From Croceicoccus sp. (GTDB taxonomy: Bacteria; Pseudomonadota; Alphaproteobacteria; Sphingomonadales; Sphingomonadaceae): a stretch of 64,000 nt of DNA. Below are positions 8,338 through 16,387 of the stretch, one piece after another; position 1 is the first letter of the stretch, and each line of letters starts with the position of its first letter. The notes beneath the pieces were generated by a model, which worked only from the letters and a program-made list of their open reading frames with translations, was not told the DNA's origin and did no database searches. The position numbers and the translations under genes are program-made. Location: the NCBI GenBank assembly GCA_002694745.1, contig NZMY01000017.1:1-64000 (forward strand). Direction: 5' to 3'.

Positions 8338-10290
8338 TGCCGCGTTCCTGAAACTTCACGAAGCGCGCGGCGGTAAGGCCGCGGCCCACGGCGCAGAAGA
8401 TGCGCGCGGCTTCCAGACCGCCGACGGAGTTGCCCCCCGACCATTCGCGCATCCAATTCTTGAGCCGAGGCAAATCGAGCATCTCGGCAATGTCCGCATC
8501 GTCTTCCAGCCGGTCAAGCTCGGCCATGATCGCGTCGCGTTCCTTCGACCAGCGCAGCGGCCAGTCGCTGCTCTGGATGCCGAGGCGCGTTTCGCATCGC
8601 ACCTCCTCGGGCACGCGGCCCTTCAAAACGCGCCTTGCAAGCCAGCGGGTCTGCCCGTTCCGCAAATATTGTTCGTCGGGAATGCCCGCCGCCAGCTCGA
8701 AGAGCGGCCGATAGGCAAGCGGCGAGCGTTTCGGAACACCGTGCAGCAACTCAAGCGCCAGGGCCAGATCGGCACCGTCGCCGGAGGATCCGGCAATGAC
8801 GGCCGCCCGCCATTCGCGCGCATCGCTTCGGTCAAGGAACAGCGGATCGTGTCCCATCGCTCTTCCGCGGGCGAGCACTCCGCTCCGCTCGGCATAATCG
8901 GAGCGCAGGGGGCACCAGCTCTCGAAGGGGTCGAGAGCCCGACCTCGCGCTCGCCGCAGTCTTGCGCGAAGCGTCAGCGACAATTGCGGCATGACGGCCT
9001 GGCTGATGAAGCGCCGAAAGTCCGATCCTTTCCCGCCCCGAGCCGAAACCTCGCGCCATGCAAGGCCCGCCCTGCCTTGCCGCAGCCAACTGGCGGGACC
9101 GGTCAGACCGTCATAGCTGAACCGCTATTGCCGAAATCGCCGTCGAGGACGACATCGCAGCCCGTGCGCGATGCGCGCCGCAGGATTTCGTGCCCCCAAT
9201 GCAGATTGCCTGCGCCCATGGGGGCAAGGCCGGCCAGAAGGAACAGCTTGTCCTCTTCGTCCGACAAGGGCGCCGATCCCGTGTCGACAAGCTCGAGGTC
9301 GATGCGCGGATGCATGGCCGCAAATGCCTCTGCATTGGCTGCCTCATTGCCGTGGGCATTGGGCCAGTCCAGCGCCTCGAAACCCTCTTGCGGGACCCAG
9401 CAATAGGCCTTGAGCGGGCTGTCCGGGGGCAGGGCATCCAGCGCGAAGCTCGCGACAGCCTGCGAATCCAGTCCGCCGGACAACTCGGTGGCCACCTTGC
9501 CGAAACCGCGCAAGGTCTCGCGCGAGCCATGCGCCATCGCCGTTTCGACCGCTTCGACATAGTCCGCGTCTTTCGCGAAACGGACTTCGGGGAGCGAGAA
9601 TATATCCCAGAAGCGGCGGCGGCTGAGGCCGGACCGATCGAGATGAACCACCTCGCCGGTCGCCACGCGTTCGATATCCCGAAACCAGCCGCGCCTGCTG
9701 TCGCCGAAGTTCAGATAGAGGGCGTCTGCCATTTGCGTCCGGTCGACGCGATCGCTTGCGCCCGCGGCAATCGCGGCCCGAGACGTCGATGCCGCGACGA
9801 TACGCCCGGAATCGCGCCACAGGTGAAGAGGCGGCGCAGCCAGCGCCGAACGGGCAAGCCGCAGCCGATGCTCATCGGGGTAATAGGCAATGGCGGCGTA
9901 ACGCCCGCTCAGCCGGCGGTCGCAATCGTCACCGAACTGCGTTAGGGCCGCGGCATAGATCGCATCGTCGCCCTGGCCGGCAGGCCTTTCGGGCAGATTT
10001 GCCAGGATAGCATCCCGGTCATGCAGTTCACCGGCAAACAGGACATAGGCGCCATCGGCACCGCGATGCGGCGTCCAGGGCGGTTTGCGTGCCCCCAGGC
10101 GAGGGGGCGGCGCATCTCGCAAGGCGGCACGGGTGAATAGCAGGCCGCAGTCGACCCGTGCCGATCCGACAGGTCCGCCTTGCCCAAGCCCCAGCGAATT
10201 GGCGATCCTGCCCCGTAGAGCAACGTCCGCACCCCCGCACCAGCTTCCATCGCCCAGGTCGATCGCGGCGGCGACAAGCAGCGAACCCAT
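8330..10290 (-). pseudogene. Lasso peptide macrocyclase (asparagine synthetase-like), interrupted by an apparent 1-base frameshift
   Basis: Reading from the ATG at 10290 (ribosome-binding site GAGGGA), the N-terminal half resembles the glutaminase-like domain without a catalytic Cys. The synthetase domain has the ATP pyrophosphatase loop ELSGGLDSQAVASFALD and VVLDGDFGNSG. The frame then ends at a TGA at 9103. In the next frame the expected continuation starts at once: SYDGLTGPASWLRQGRAG, then DPFESWCPL and IPDEQYLRNGQTRWLARRVL, to 8330. One missing T in GGTTCAGC near 9121 would give GNSGFSYDG and a normal cyclase of about 653 residues. It is therefore either a sequencing error or a recent inactivation. 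The protein would form the macrolactam using ATP. It overlaps the nucleotidyltransferase gene by 8 bases. Confidence 0.85.
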
Positions 10291-10295
10291 CGAAA

Positions 10296-10763
10296 TTATC
10301 CCTCGGCGCGGGGGACTTGCCCAACCGCTGCATTCGAGAAAGTCATCAACGGGCGGTACAGGCGGCGATCGCAATGGCCGAGGATGATGTCTCCCCCGAC
10401 TTCGACCCACGCGTGATATTCGTCCATCGCGGCATCCGATCCCCGGTAGACCGCGATGATCAGCCGCGCTTCGATATTCCGCCTTCGCAGCATCCACTGC
10501 AAGGCGACCGCGCGCGGAAGACATTTGGTATGGAAGGGCAGGCGTCCTGCCGCTCGCTCCACCTGTCTGGCCAATCGGCGCGACAGGCCGAGGTTCTCAG
10601 TCGTAGAGGCTGGTCCCATGACAGGCGGATCGACCGGTTTGACGATAGCGCCCAGAGTTCGGCGCCAATTCTTCATCGGGACATGGTTCACAAGTCCGCG
10701 AGCGATGGGCAAGAAAACCATCGCTTCGAGTGTCATCCGGCGGGAGGCGCTCCGTGTGGTCAT
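10296..10763 (-). CDS. Lasso peptide leader protease (B2, transglutaminase-like)
   Basis: The 155-residue protein is the split B2 protease that removes the leader peptide. The Cys protease triad is visible as TKCLPRAVALQWMLRRRNI (Cys81), DEYHAWVE (His117) and the following GGD (Asp125). The ATG at 10763 is preceded by GTGAGGAC. The open frame reaches 10832 with a TTG, which would overlap B1, but family members begin near the LEAMVFLPIARG segment seen at residues 12-22. It lies 5 bases before the macrocyclase start and acts with B1, which presents the leader. Confidence 0.9.
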   Translation of the reverse strand: MTTRSASRRMTLEAMVFLPIARGLVNHVPMKNWRRTLGAIVKPVDPPVMGPASTTENLGLSRRLARQVERAAGRLPFHTKCLPRAVALQWMLRRRNIEARLIIAVYRGSDAAMDEYHAWVEVGGDIILGHCDRRLYRPLMTFSNAAVGQVPRAEG

Positions 10764-10825
10764 CGCGCCGTCCTCACGCCTTTGCGCTATCCTCGACGGA
10801 TCTGCCGCAAAGAACATATAATCGA

Positions 10826-11098
10826 TCAGCAATATCGGGCGAATCCGGCATTGACGAGACTTTCGGCAAATCGCGCGACCCCTTCGCGTGCTTCCGTCGG
10901 CTCCACCTCATACTCGGAGCAAAGCTTTTCCGAAATGGCTTCCAGATCATCATCGCTATCGAGCAGTGTCCAGATGCGCAGTGCGACATCCTTGAGCGCG
11001 AAAAAACGCCCCGTATCGATATCGATCAGCATAAGCTCGTCATCGACGGGGCTCGCTTCGTATCGTTCGGTGATCTTCGAAAGTTTTTTCAGCGGCAT
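10826..11098 (-). CDS. Lasso peptide RRE protein (B1, PqqD-like)
   Basis: This 90-residue PqqD-fold protein is the RiPP recognition element that binds the precursor leader and hands it to B2 and the cyclase. The diagnostic pattern is DDELMLIDIDTGRFFALKDVALRIWTLLDS, followed by a helical C-terminal segment ending GFARYC. The ATG at 11098 is the best start; the frame is open to a TTG at 11134. No strong ribosome-binding site is visible for either. B1 and B2 are separate genes here, as in most proteobacterial and firmicute lasso clusters outside the microcin J25 type. Confidence 0.88.
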   Translation of the reverse strand: MPLKKLSKITERYEASPVDDELMLIDIDTGRFFALKDVALRIWTLLDSDDDLEAISEKLCSEYEVEPTEAREGVARFAESLVNAGFARYC

Positions 11099-11245
11099 GT
11101 CACGACATATGCCGAAACCTAAGCCGCAAAGCAAAGCCTATGCAAAGCAACGGTAAGTGCTGACAATTTATCAGACGCGCAAATTTGTAGACAATGCTTT
11201 TGCTAGCGACTGACCCAAATATAGGGCTTCAACGCAGCGCATACG

Positions 11246-11269
11246 AAAACCCCGGCCAGAAAGCCGGGG
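11246..11269 (-). terminator. Terminator between lasso precursor and processing genes
   Basis: A 7-bp GC stem (11250-11256 with 11263-11269) is followed on the minus strand by TTTT. It lies 29 bases after the precursor stop. Partial termination here would make precursor mRNA more abundant than mRNA for the enzymes, an arrangement common in RiPP operons. Confidence 0.7.
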
Positions 11270-11297
11270 CGCGCATGATACTAATAAAGGCTCGGCG

Positions 11298-11429
11298 TCA
11301 GGAATTACGCGACAAGTTGTTCTTCCCGCTACCGTCCACGTAGTAGTTGTTGCCCGACGCGACCGAAGACAGGTCGACGTCCAGCGCTTCCAGCTTGGGT
11401 TCGCTCCAAAGGGCTTTCGACTGTTTCAT
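11298..11429 (-). CDS. Lasso peptide precursor
   Basis: A 43-residue peptide starts at the ATG at 11429, with AGGA about a dozen bases upstream; the frame is open to a TTG at 11507. The leader contains LWSEPKLEALDVDL, fitting the aromatic-xxPxLxxL motif (Trp8, Pro11, Leu13, Leu16) read by lasso RRE proteins. The only acidic residue in the core region is Asp32. If the core starts at Ala24, Asp32 is residue 9 and Ser22 is at -2, giving a nine-residue ring and a 20-residue core. If it starts at Gly26, the ring has seven residues. The last residue is Ser43, the site type phosphorylated by lasso-cluster HprK-like kinases, one of which is the next gene upstream. Confidence 0.85.
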   Translation of the reverse strand: MKQSKALWSEPKLEALDVDLSSVASGNNYYVDGSGKNNLSRNS

Positions 11430-11511
11430 AATTGTCTGGCGTCCTGCATTGTCCGCGTCTGATACTGAGGTCTTATACACCATTTCGCGTAATTCGCAAA
11501 TGCACAATTTC

Positions 11512-12366
11512 TCAGAGACGGCTGAGTTGATCCACGATCCTCGGCAGATCCGATTCGAAACTGCCCCGATCTCTACGTCTATTCAACGTCCACACCCGCA
11601 GCCCTGTTCCCAATGACATCAGATCGCGCCGATAACGCGCTTCGTCCTGCAGCGCGATCGCGATTTCGATGCGGTACATCGCTTTGACAATACACGGCAA
11701 TTTGGATGCTCCCGTGCACGGCTCCAGCATCGGTTCATCGCGATCCCAGGTTTGGAGGACGATAAGGTCCGTCAGGGGCAAGGGCTGCCCGCCTTTCGTC
11801 TCCAGGTCAGACTTTTCCGCCTCCAGAAGCTCGGCAAAATACTTGGCCGCGCCCGGTTCGATGGGCGAAAGCGCACGCGCGCCCGTCATTGCAAACGCGT
11901 CCTCGCATAATTTGATGCGGTTCCGGTCCGGCCAGGCAAGTATGCCATCATCGGCGAATTGAAGCAGCAAGACATCATCCGACCTGTGAGCAAAGCCATA
12001 TCGCCCCAAGGCTGCGGCCAGCGTGGATTTGCCTTCGCCCGAATCGCCGGTAAACGCGACGATCCTGCCTCCCATGACCACGCTGCTGGCGTGAAGCGGC
12101 ACCAGCCCGTTCAGCCATGCGACCGCGCCATAGACGGTGCCGTTGTAGAAAAGATCGGTTTCCTCGGTCGAACCGTCATCGCCCTGCGCAATCGCGATGC
12201 CCTTGCCCCTGGCATAATGGAAACGCGTGCCTCGCGGCGTGGTGAACAGGAATGCGTCACGGTTCAATTGCATGACGGGCCATTCCATCACGCAATGCTC
12301 CAGCCGATCGGGCAGCGTGCGCGCCTCGATGCGCATTTCCTCACGGATGATGGCGGGAAAGCTCAT
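11512..12366 (-). CDS. HprK-like lasso peptide kinase
   Basis: The 284-residue protein has an HPr kinase-like C-terminal core: LHASSVV, then the P-loop GDSGEGKST (residues 107-115), followed by RSDDVLLL, equivalent to the Asp-Asp of the HprK fold. Kinases of this type in lasso clusters phosphorylate the C-terminal Ser of the precursor. The precursor directly downstream indeed ends in Ser. The start at the ATG at 12366 is chosen because the frame upstream (to a GTG at 12462) runs into recJ. It is the first gene of the minus-strand lasso unit, 82 bases before the precursor. Confidence 0.85.
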   Translation of the reverse strand: MSFPAIIREEMRIEARTLPDRLEHCVMEWPVMQLNRDAFLFTTPRGTRFHYARGKGIAIAQGDDGSTEETDLFYNGTVYGAVAWLNGLVPLHASSVVMGGRIVAFTGDSGEGKSTLAAALGRYGFAHRSDDVLLLQFADDGILAWPDRNRIKLCEDAFAMTGARALSPIEPGAAKYFAELLEAEKSDLETKGGQPLPLTDLIVLQTWDRDEPMLEPCTGASKLPCIVKAMYRIEIAIALQDEARYRRDLMSLGTGLRVWTLNRRRDRGSFESDLPRIVDQLSRL

Positions 12367-12412
12367 GCTTCCGGGTTCTACTGCGCCGGATGCGAATCGC
12401 CAGCAATTGGTC

Positions 12413-14221
12413 TCAATCCGCGAACGCCGCGTCTTCCAAAAGCAATTCGGCGACCGGAACACTACCCCAGTCGTCGATCTTGGCCCGTCCGGCCAGCCAC
12501 AACTTCCGCCCGCGCGATCCGTGGAGCAAGGCTTGGCCCAGATCGCTTTCCTCGGCCCGAAAGGCGATGGCCTTGAACCGCGCGCCGTCCTGTCCGGCCG
12601 CGATCAGGCGCACGTGCCCCTGTCCGACGACATCCGCCTTGATAAGCGACACCGGCCCGACCGCCACCCTCGGCGCCGGCCAGCCGACGCCATACGGCCC
12701 CGCGGCTTCCATCTGTTCGATCAGCTCGGCATGCAACCCGCGCGGCGCCAGCGAAAGGTCGAGCGTCAGCGCGCGCGACGCCATTGCCCGTTCGACATCG
12801 CGGCCAAGGCGCTCGTCCAGCCAGTCCCTGAACGCGTCAATCCGGCCTTCCTCGATCGTCAGGCCTGCTGCCATTGCATGCCCGCCGCCCTTGACCAGCA
12901 AGCCCGCATCACACGCGGCGATGACCGCTGCGCCAAGATCGACGCCCGTGACAGAGCGGCCCGATCCCTTGCCGACGAACGATCCGTCCTTAGCGTCCTC
13001 TTCCACGGCGATCACGAAGACCGGCTTGTTCGTCTTTTCCTTGATACGACCCGCGACGATACCGATCACGCCGGGATGCCAGCCGCGACCGGCCAGCACG
13101 AGCACCGACCGGTTATGCTGGCCCAGCAGCTGCGCTTCCGCGGCAAGCTGCACCTCTCCCTCGATCGCGCGGCGCTCTTCGTTGAGCCGGTCGAGCAGGG
13201 CGGAAATCTCGCGTGCCTCGGCAGTGTCTTCGGTCGTCAGGAGCCGGACCCCAAGGCTTGAATCCCCGATCCGTCCCGCTGCATTGATGCGCGGACCCAG
13301 GGCAAAGCCAAGGTCGCTCGCGTGCGGAGCGCGCTTAACCCGGCCGGCGTCCAAGAGCGCCGCGATCCCGACATTCTGTCGCCGCGCCATCACCTTGAGC
13401 CCCTGCGCGACGAACGCGCGGTTAAGGCCGTGTAGCGCCGCGACATCGGCCACCGTTCCCAGCGCCACGAGATCGAGCAGGCCCATCAGGTCGGGCTCTT
13501 GCCTTTCGACGAAATAGCCCTCGGCACGCAGCAGTCTCACCAGCGCGATGCCGAGAAGAAAGGCGACACCCACTGCCGCGAGGTGGCCATAGGATGCCGC
13601 CTCGTCGCTCGAATCCAGCCGGTTCGGGTTCACCAGCGCGGCCGCGCGGGGCAATTCGCTGGCGCATTTGTGGTGATCGACGACGATAACGTCCACCCCG
13701 GCATCCGCCGCCGCCGCCAGCGCGTCATGCGCCATCGCGCCGCAATCGACCGTGACGATCAGGCTGGATCCGCTTTCCGCCAGCTGGACAAGCGACTGGC
13801 CCGTCGGACCATAGCCTTCCAGCAGGCGATCCGGAATGTAATGGCCCGCCTCGACGCCCAGCTGGCGCAGCAGACGGATCAGAAGCGCCGCGCTGGTGGC
13901 GCCGTCGACGTCGTAGTCGCCATAGATCGTGATCGTCTCACCGCCCAGAACGGCCTGCGCAAGACGCTCGGCCGCGCCGTCCATATCGGCGAAGATCGAC
14001 GGATCGGGCAGAAACGCGCGCATGGTGGGCTGCATCTGGCGGTCGACGTCATCCTCCTGCACGCCGCGGGAAAGCAGCAATTGACGAAGCAGGCCCGCGC
14101 CGTCCGCCGCCATGCCAAGCGCCATGTTCCCGCCGCGCCATTGCCACGCCCGCCCTGAAAGCGAGGACGAGACATTGCAGACAAAGCCCTTGATATTGCG
14201 TTCGTCGATCCGGGAAGCCAT
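12413..14221 (-). CDS. recJ: Single-stranded-DNA-specific exonuclease RecJ
   Basis: The 602-residue DHH-superfamily 5'-3' exonuclease acts in recombination and mismatch repair. DHH motifs are IYGDYDVDGATSAALL, VDCGAMAHD and VVDHHKC; the DHHA1 region contains GPRINAAGRIGDSSLGV and GKGSGRSV followed by GGHAMAAG. The ATG at 14221 was chosen over a 102-codon Arg/Pro-rich upstream extension. It is transcribed toward the lasso kinase, 46 bases upstream of that gene, so read-through into the cluster is possible. Confidence 0.95.
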   Translation of the reverse strand: MASRIDERNIKGFVCNVSSSLSGRAWQWRGGNMALGMAADGAGLLRQLLLSRGVQEDDVDRQMQPTMRAFLPDPSIFADMDGAAERLAQAVLGGETITIYGDYDVDGATSAALLIRLLRQLGVEAGHYIPDRLLEGYGPTGQSLVQLAESGSSLIVTVDCGAMAHDALAAAADAGVDVIVVDHHKCASELPRAAALVNPNRLDSSDEAASYGHLAAVGVAFLLGIALVRLLRAEGYFVERQEPDLMGLLDLVALGTVADVAALHGLNRAFVAQGLKVMARRQNVGIAALLDAGRVKRAPHASDLGFALGPRINAAGRIGDSSLGVRLLTTEDTAEAREISALLDRLNEERRAIEGEVQLAAEAQLLGQHNRSVLVLAGRGWHPGVIGIVAGRIKEKTNKPVFVIAVEEDAKDGSFVGKGSGRSVTGVDLGAAVIAACDAGLLVKGGGHAMAAGLTIEEGRIDAFRDWLDERLGRDVERAMASRALTLDLSLAPRGLHAELIEQMEAAGPYGVGWPAPRVAVGPVSLIKADVVGQGHVRLIAAGQDGARFKAIAFRAEESDLGQALLHGSRGRKLWLAGRAKIDDWGSVPVAELLLEDAAFAD

Positions 14222-14334
14222 GGTCGGATCATAGCACGTGGGGAGAGAGCCTTTCGGTCCCTCTCCATCATGTCGGCGACTTATCCACGATTTAGCTTTA
14301 TTCACGATCCAGCGGGACAATCGGCGAGACGGGT

Positions 14335-14862
14335 GTGAGCGGCAACCGAACGGACAAGCCAGACGCGGCGCGCCAGATTCTGATCGTCTGGCATTCACGC
14401 ACAGGCGGCGCGGAGGCCATGGCTCTGGCCGCAAGGGAAGGGGCCGATGCGCAGGATGACAATGTTGCCGCCGCTCTTTTGCGCGCGAGGGATACCGAAC
14501 CGGGCGATGTTCTGGACGCGGCGGCATTGCTGTTCGTGTGTCCGGAAAATCTGGCCGCGATGTCTGGCGAGATGAAGGAATTCTTCGACCGCTGCTATTA
14601 CCCCGTTCTCGGCAAGGTCGAGGGAAAGCCCTTTGCCACCGCCATCGCGGCAGGATCGGATGGCGAAAATGCGACCCGCCAGATCGACCGCATCGCGACA
14701 GGCTGGCGGCTGCGACGGGTGGCCGATCCGCTGATATGCAATTTCGGCGCGCAGACGCCCGAGGACATCATGGCGCAAAAAACCTTGTCGCCGGCAGACC
14801 GCAAAGCCTGTTTCGATCTGGGAGCCGCCCTGGCGGCAGGCACGGCGATGGGTGTGTTCTAG
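14335..14862 (+). CDS. Flavodoxin-family protein
   Basis: The 175-residue protein starts with GTG and has the flavodoxin/NADPH-dependent FMN reductase layout. The first strand and phosphate loop are ILIVWHSRTGGAEAMA, a second strand is DAAALLFVCPENLAAMSGEMKEFFDRCYYP, and a third is PFATAIAAGSDGEN. The loop HSRTGG corresponds to the FMN phosphate-binding turn. It is probably an FMN-dependent oxidoreductase or electron carrier; its partner is unknown. It is divergent from recJ with 113 bases between the starts. Confidence 0.75.
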   Translation: MSGNRTDKPDAARQILIVWHSRTGGAEAMALAAREGADAQDDNVAAALLRARDTEPGDVLDAAALLFVCPENLAAMSGEMKEFFDRCYYPVLGKVEGKPFATAIAAGSDGENATRQIDRIATGWRLRRVADPLICNFGAQTPEDIMAQKTLSPADRKACFDLGAALAAGTAMGVF

Positions 14863-15019
14863 CCGGATGACCGACAGGACATATCCGATTCTGTCCTGAG
14901 TCGGGATAGGTCCAATACGGATCGAACCGGATCTCGTCAGCAACCGATGTTTGCTCTACTAGGCAACGCCGTGGGAGATTTGTGGCGGCTGCCCCGCGTG
15001 GTAGCGCTCGCAATTTTAG

Positions 15020-15754
15020 ATGATGAGGGACGAACAGAAATTGCGGGGTCGGCATTTAACCCTCTTTTTCCATGATAAGCGGACCGAACGTGAACGGCTG
15101 CTTCGCACCCGGCTGCAGTCGGCGGGCCGGGCCGTCGAGACCCTCGGGGTCGACCAATGGCGCGTCGGCGACGGCGTGGCGGGCGAGGATGGGATGGAAC
15201 TCACCATTCGCTTCGCGGACAGGTCGGCCTGGGGCGGGGGCAGTCCCGCACATTGTTTTGAAATCGATCGCGATCTGATTGGCGACTGTCTCGCGGTGAC
15301 GATCGCCGCTTCGCCGGCCTTCGTTTCCGATTTCGACCCGGTGGACATGTTGCGGCATCAATGCGCGCTGGCACTGGAATTGCTCGACGCGCAAGCGGTC
15401 GGAGTCTTCTGGTCCGGGGCCGATTGCCTGATGGGCGCCGACTATTTCCGCCGAATGGTTTCGGTATGGATCGACGGCGGCGCCTTTCCGGCGCTGGGCC
15501 TGACCGCTCTGGTGCGCGAGGATACGGGCGTAATGCGCTCAACCGGCCTCGAATTTCTCGTCGGTCAAGAGGTCGCGGTGCTTCCGGGGGAGGGCATGGA
15601 GGGCCGCGATCAGGCCAGGCTGGCGATCCGCATGATCGACTTTCTTGTGCGCGAGGGGCCGATCCAGCAGGACCAGACGATCGATGTCGACGGCTTCGGA
15701 CCGGTCCACGTGCAAGTCGATGCGAATAAAGGCCACATTAACCTCTATCGCTAA
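15020..15754 (+). CDS. Hypothetical protein resembling DUF4261
   Basis: This 244-residue protein has no signal peptide or membrane segment. It alternates strands and helices, with a conserved-looking centre: HQCALALELLDAQAVGVFWSGADCLM, then YFRRMVSVWIDGGAFPALGLTALVREDTGVMRSTGLEFLVGQEVAVLP. This recalls the DUF4261 pattern, in which a GlaalGlpEi-type segment follows a vyW motif. The assignment is by eye and weak. Two ATGs (15020 and 15023) compete for the start. No operon partner is evident; the next gene follows after 43 bases. Confidence 0.6.
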   Translation: MMRDEQKLRGRHLTLFFHDKRTERERLLRTRLQSAGRAVETLGVDQWRVGDGVAGEDGMELTIRFADRSAWGGGSPAHCFEIDRDLIGDCLAVTIAASPAFVSDFDPVDMLRHQCALALELLDAQAVGVFWSGADCLMGADYFRRMVSVWIDGGAFPALGLTALVREDTGVMRSTGLEFLVGQEVAVLPGEGMEGRDQARLAIRMIDFLVREGPIQQDQTIDVDGFGPVHVQVDANKGHINLYR

Positions 15755-15797
15755 GATTGGTATTAGCATTTGATCGCGTAGTGCAGGCCTAACAGGC

Positions 15798-16367
15798 ATG
15801 CAAAAATCGTCAGCGAATATCGGTTCGTCCGGAACCAGGTTTTCGTCGGTCAACAGGAGGGGTTCGGCAGGCTATTCTCCGGGATGGCAGCGGCACCATC
15901 TGTTGCCTCGGCAGTTACTTTCACACGGCAGTCTGGAACGTTTCTTTGCGGAGCTTCTTCCGCAGGGGTTGGGGTTTGAGAATTTCGGGACCAACGGTGT
16001 CCTGTTGCCGGCTACGGAAAAGCTGGCTCTCAAACATGGGCTGCCGCTGCACCGCGGCCCGCACCGCCTCTATAATGAATTGGTGCTGGAAAGGGTCGCT
16101 GCGATCGAGATGTCTTGGTCACAGTCAAGAAATCGAAGGCAAATCCTGGGCTCGGCCGCGGCGGATCGATCGCGGCGCCAGCGTGCCAATGATGATGCGC
16201 TCGAAAGGATGGCCCTGCTTCAGCGGGCCTTGAAGCGCCGCCTGCTGACCTGTTCGGGCAAGCCGCTGATTCTGAACCGTAAGGATCCGGTCGGTACCGG
16301 GATCGATTTCTCGCATCTCGACGCCATGGCCGATCTGCTGTGGGATGATACGCGCCCGTACAGCTGA
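15798..16367 (+). CDS. AHH/HNH-like nuclease domain protein
   Basis: The 189-residue protein contains WQRHHLLPRQLL near residues 30-41, then FENFGTNGVLLPATEKLALKHGLPLHRGPHRLYNELV. This is the order of the AHH family of the HNH/EndoVII nuclease superfamily: paired His, an NG(V)LLP strand, and the later HRGPHxxYN His. Such domains appear as toxin tips and as free-standing proteins in sphingomonads. There is no secretion module or obvious immunity gene beside it. The C-terminal third is basic and ends in DTRPYS. Nuclease activity is inferred from the motif only. Confidence 0.7.
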   Translation: MQKSSANIGSSGTRFSSVNRRGSAGYSPGWQRHHLLPRQLLSHGSLERFFAELLPQGLGFENFGTNGVLLPATEKLALKHGLPLHRGPHRLYNELVLERVAAIEMSWSQSRNRRQILGSAAADRSRRQRANDDALERMALLQRALKRRLLTCSGKPLILNRKDPVGTGIDFSHLDAMADLLWDDTRPYS

Positions 16368-16387
16368 CGGGCGCGCATCCCTATGCG

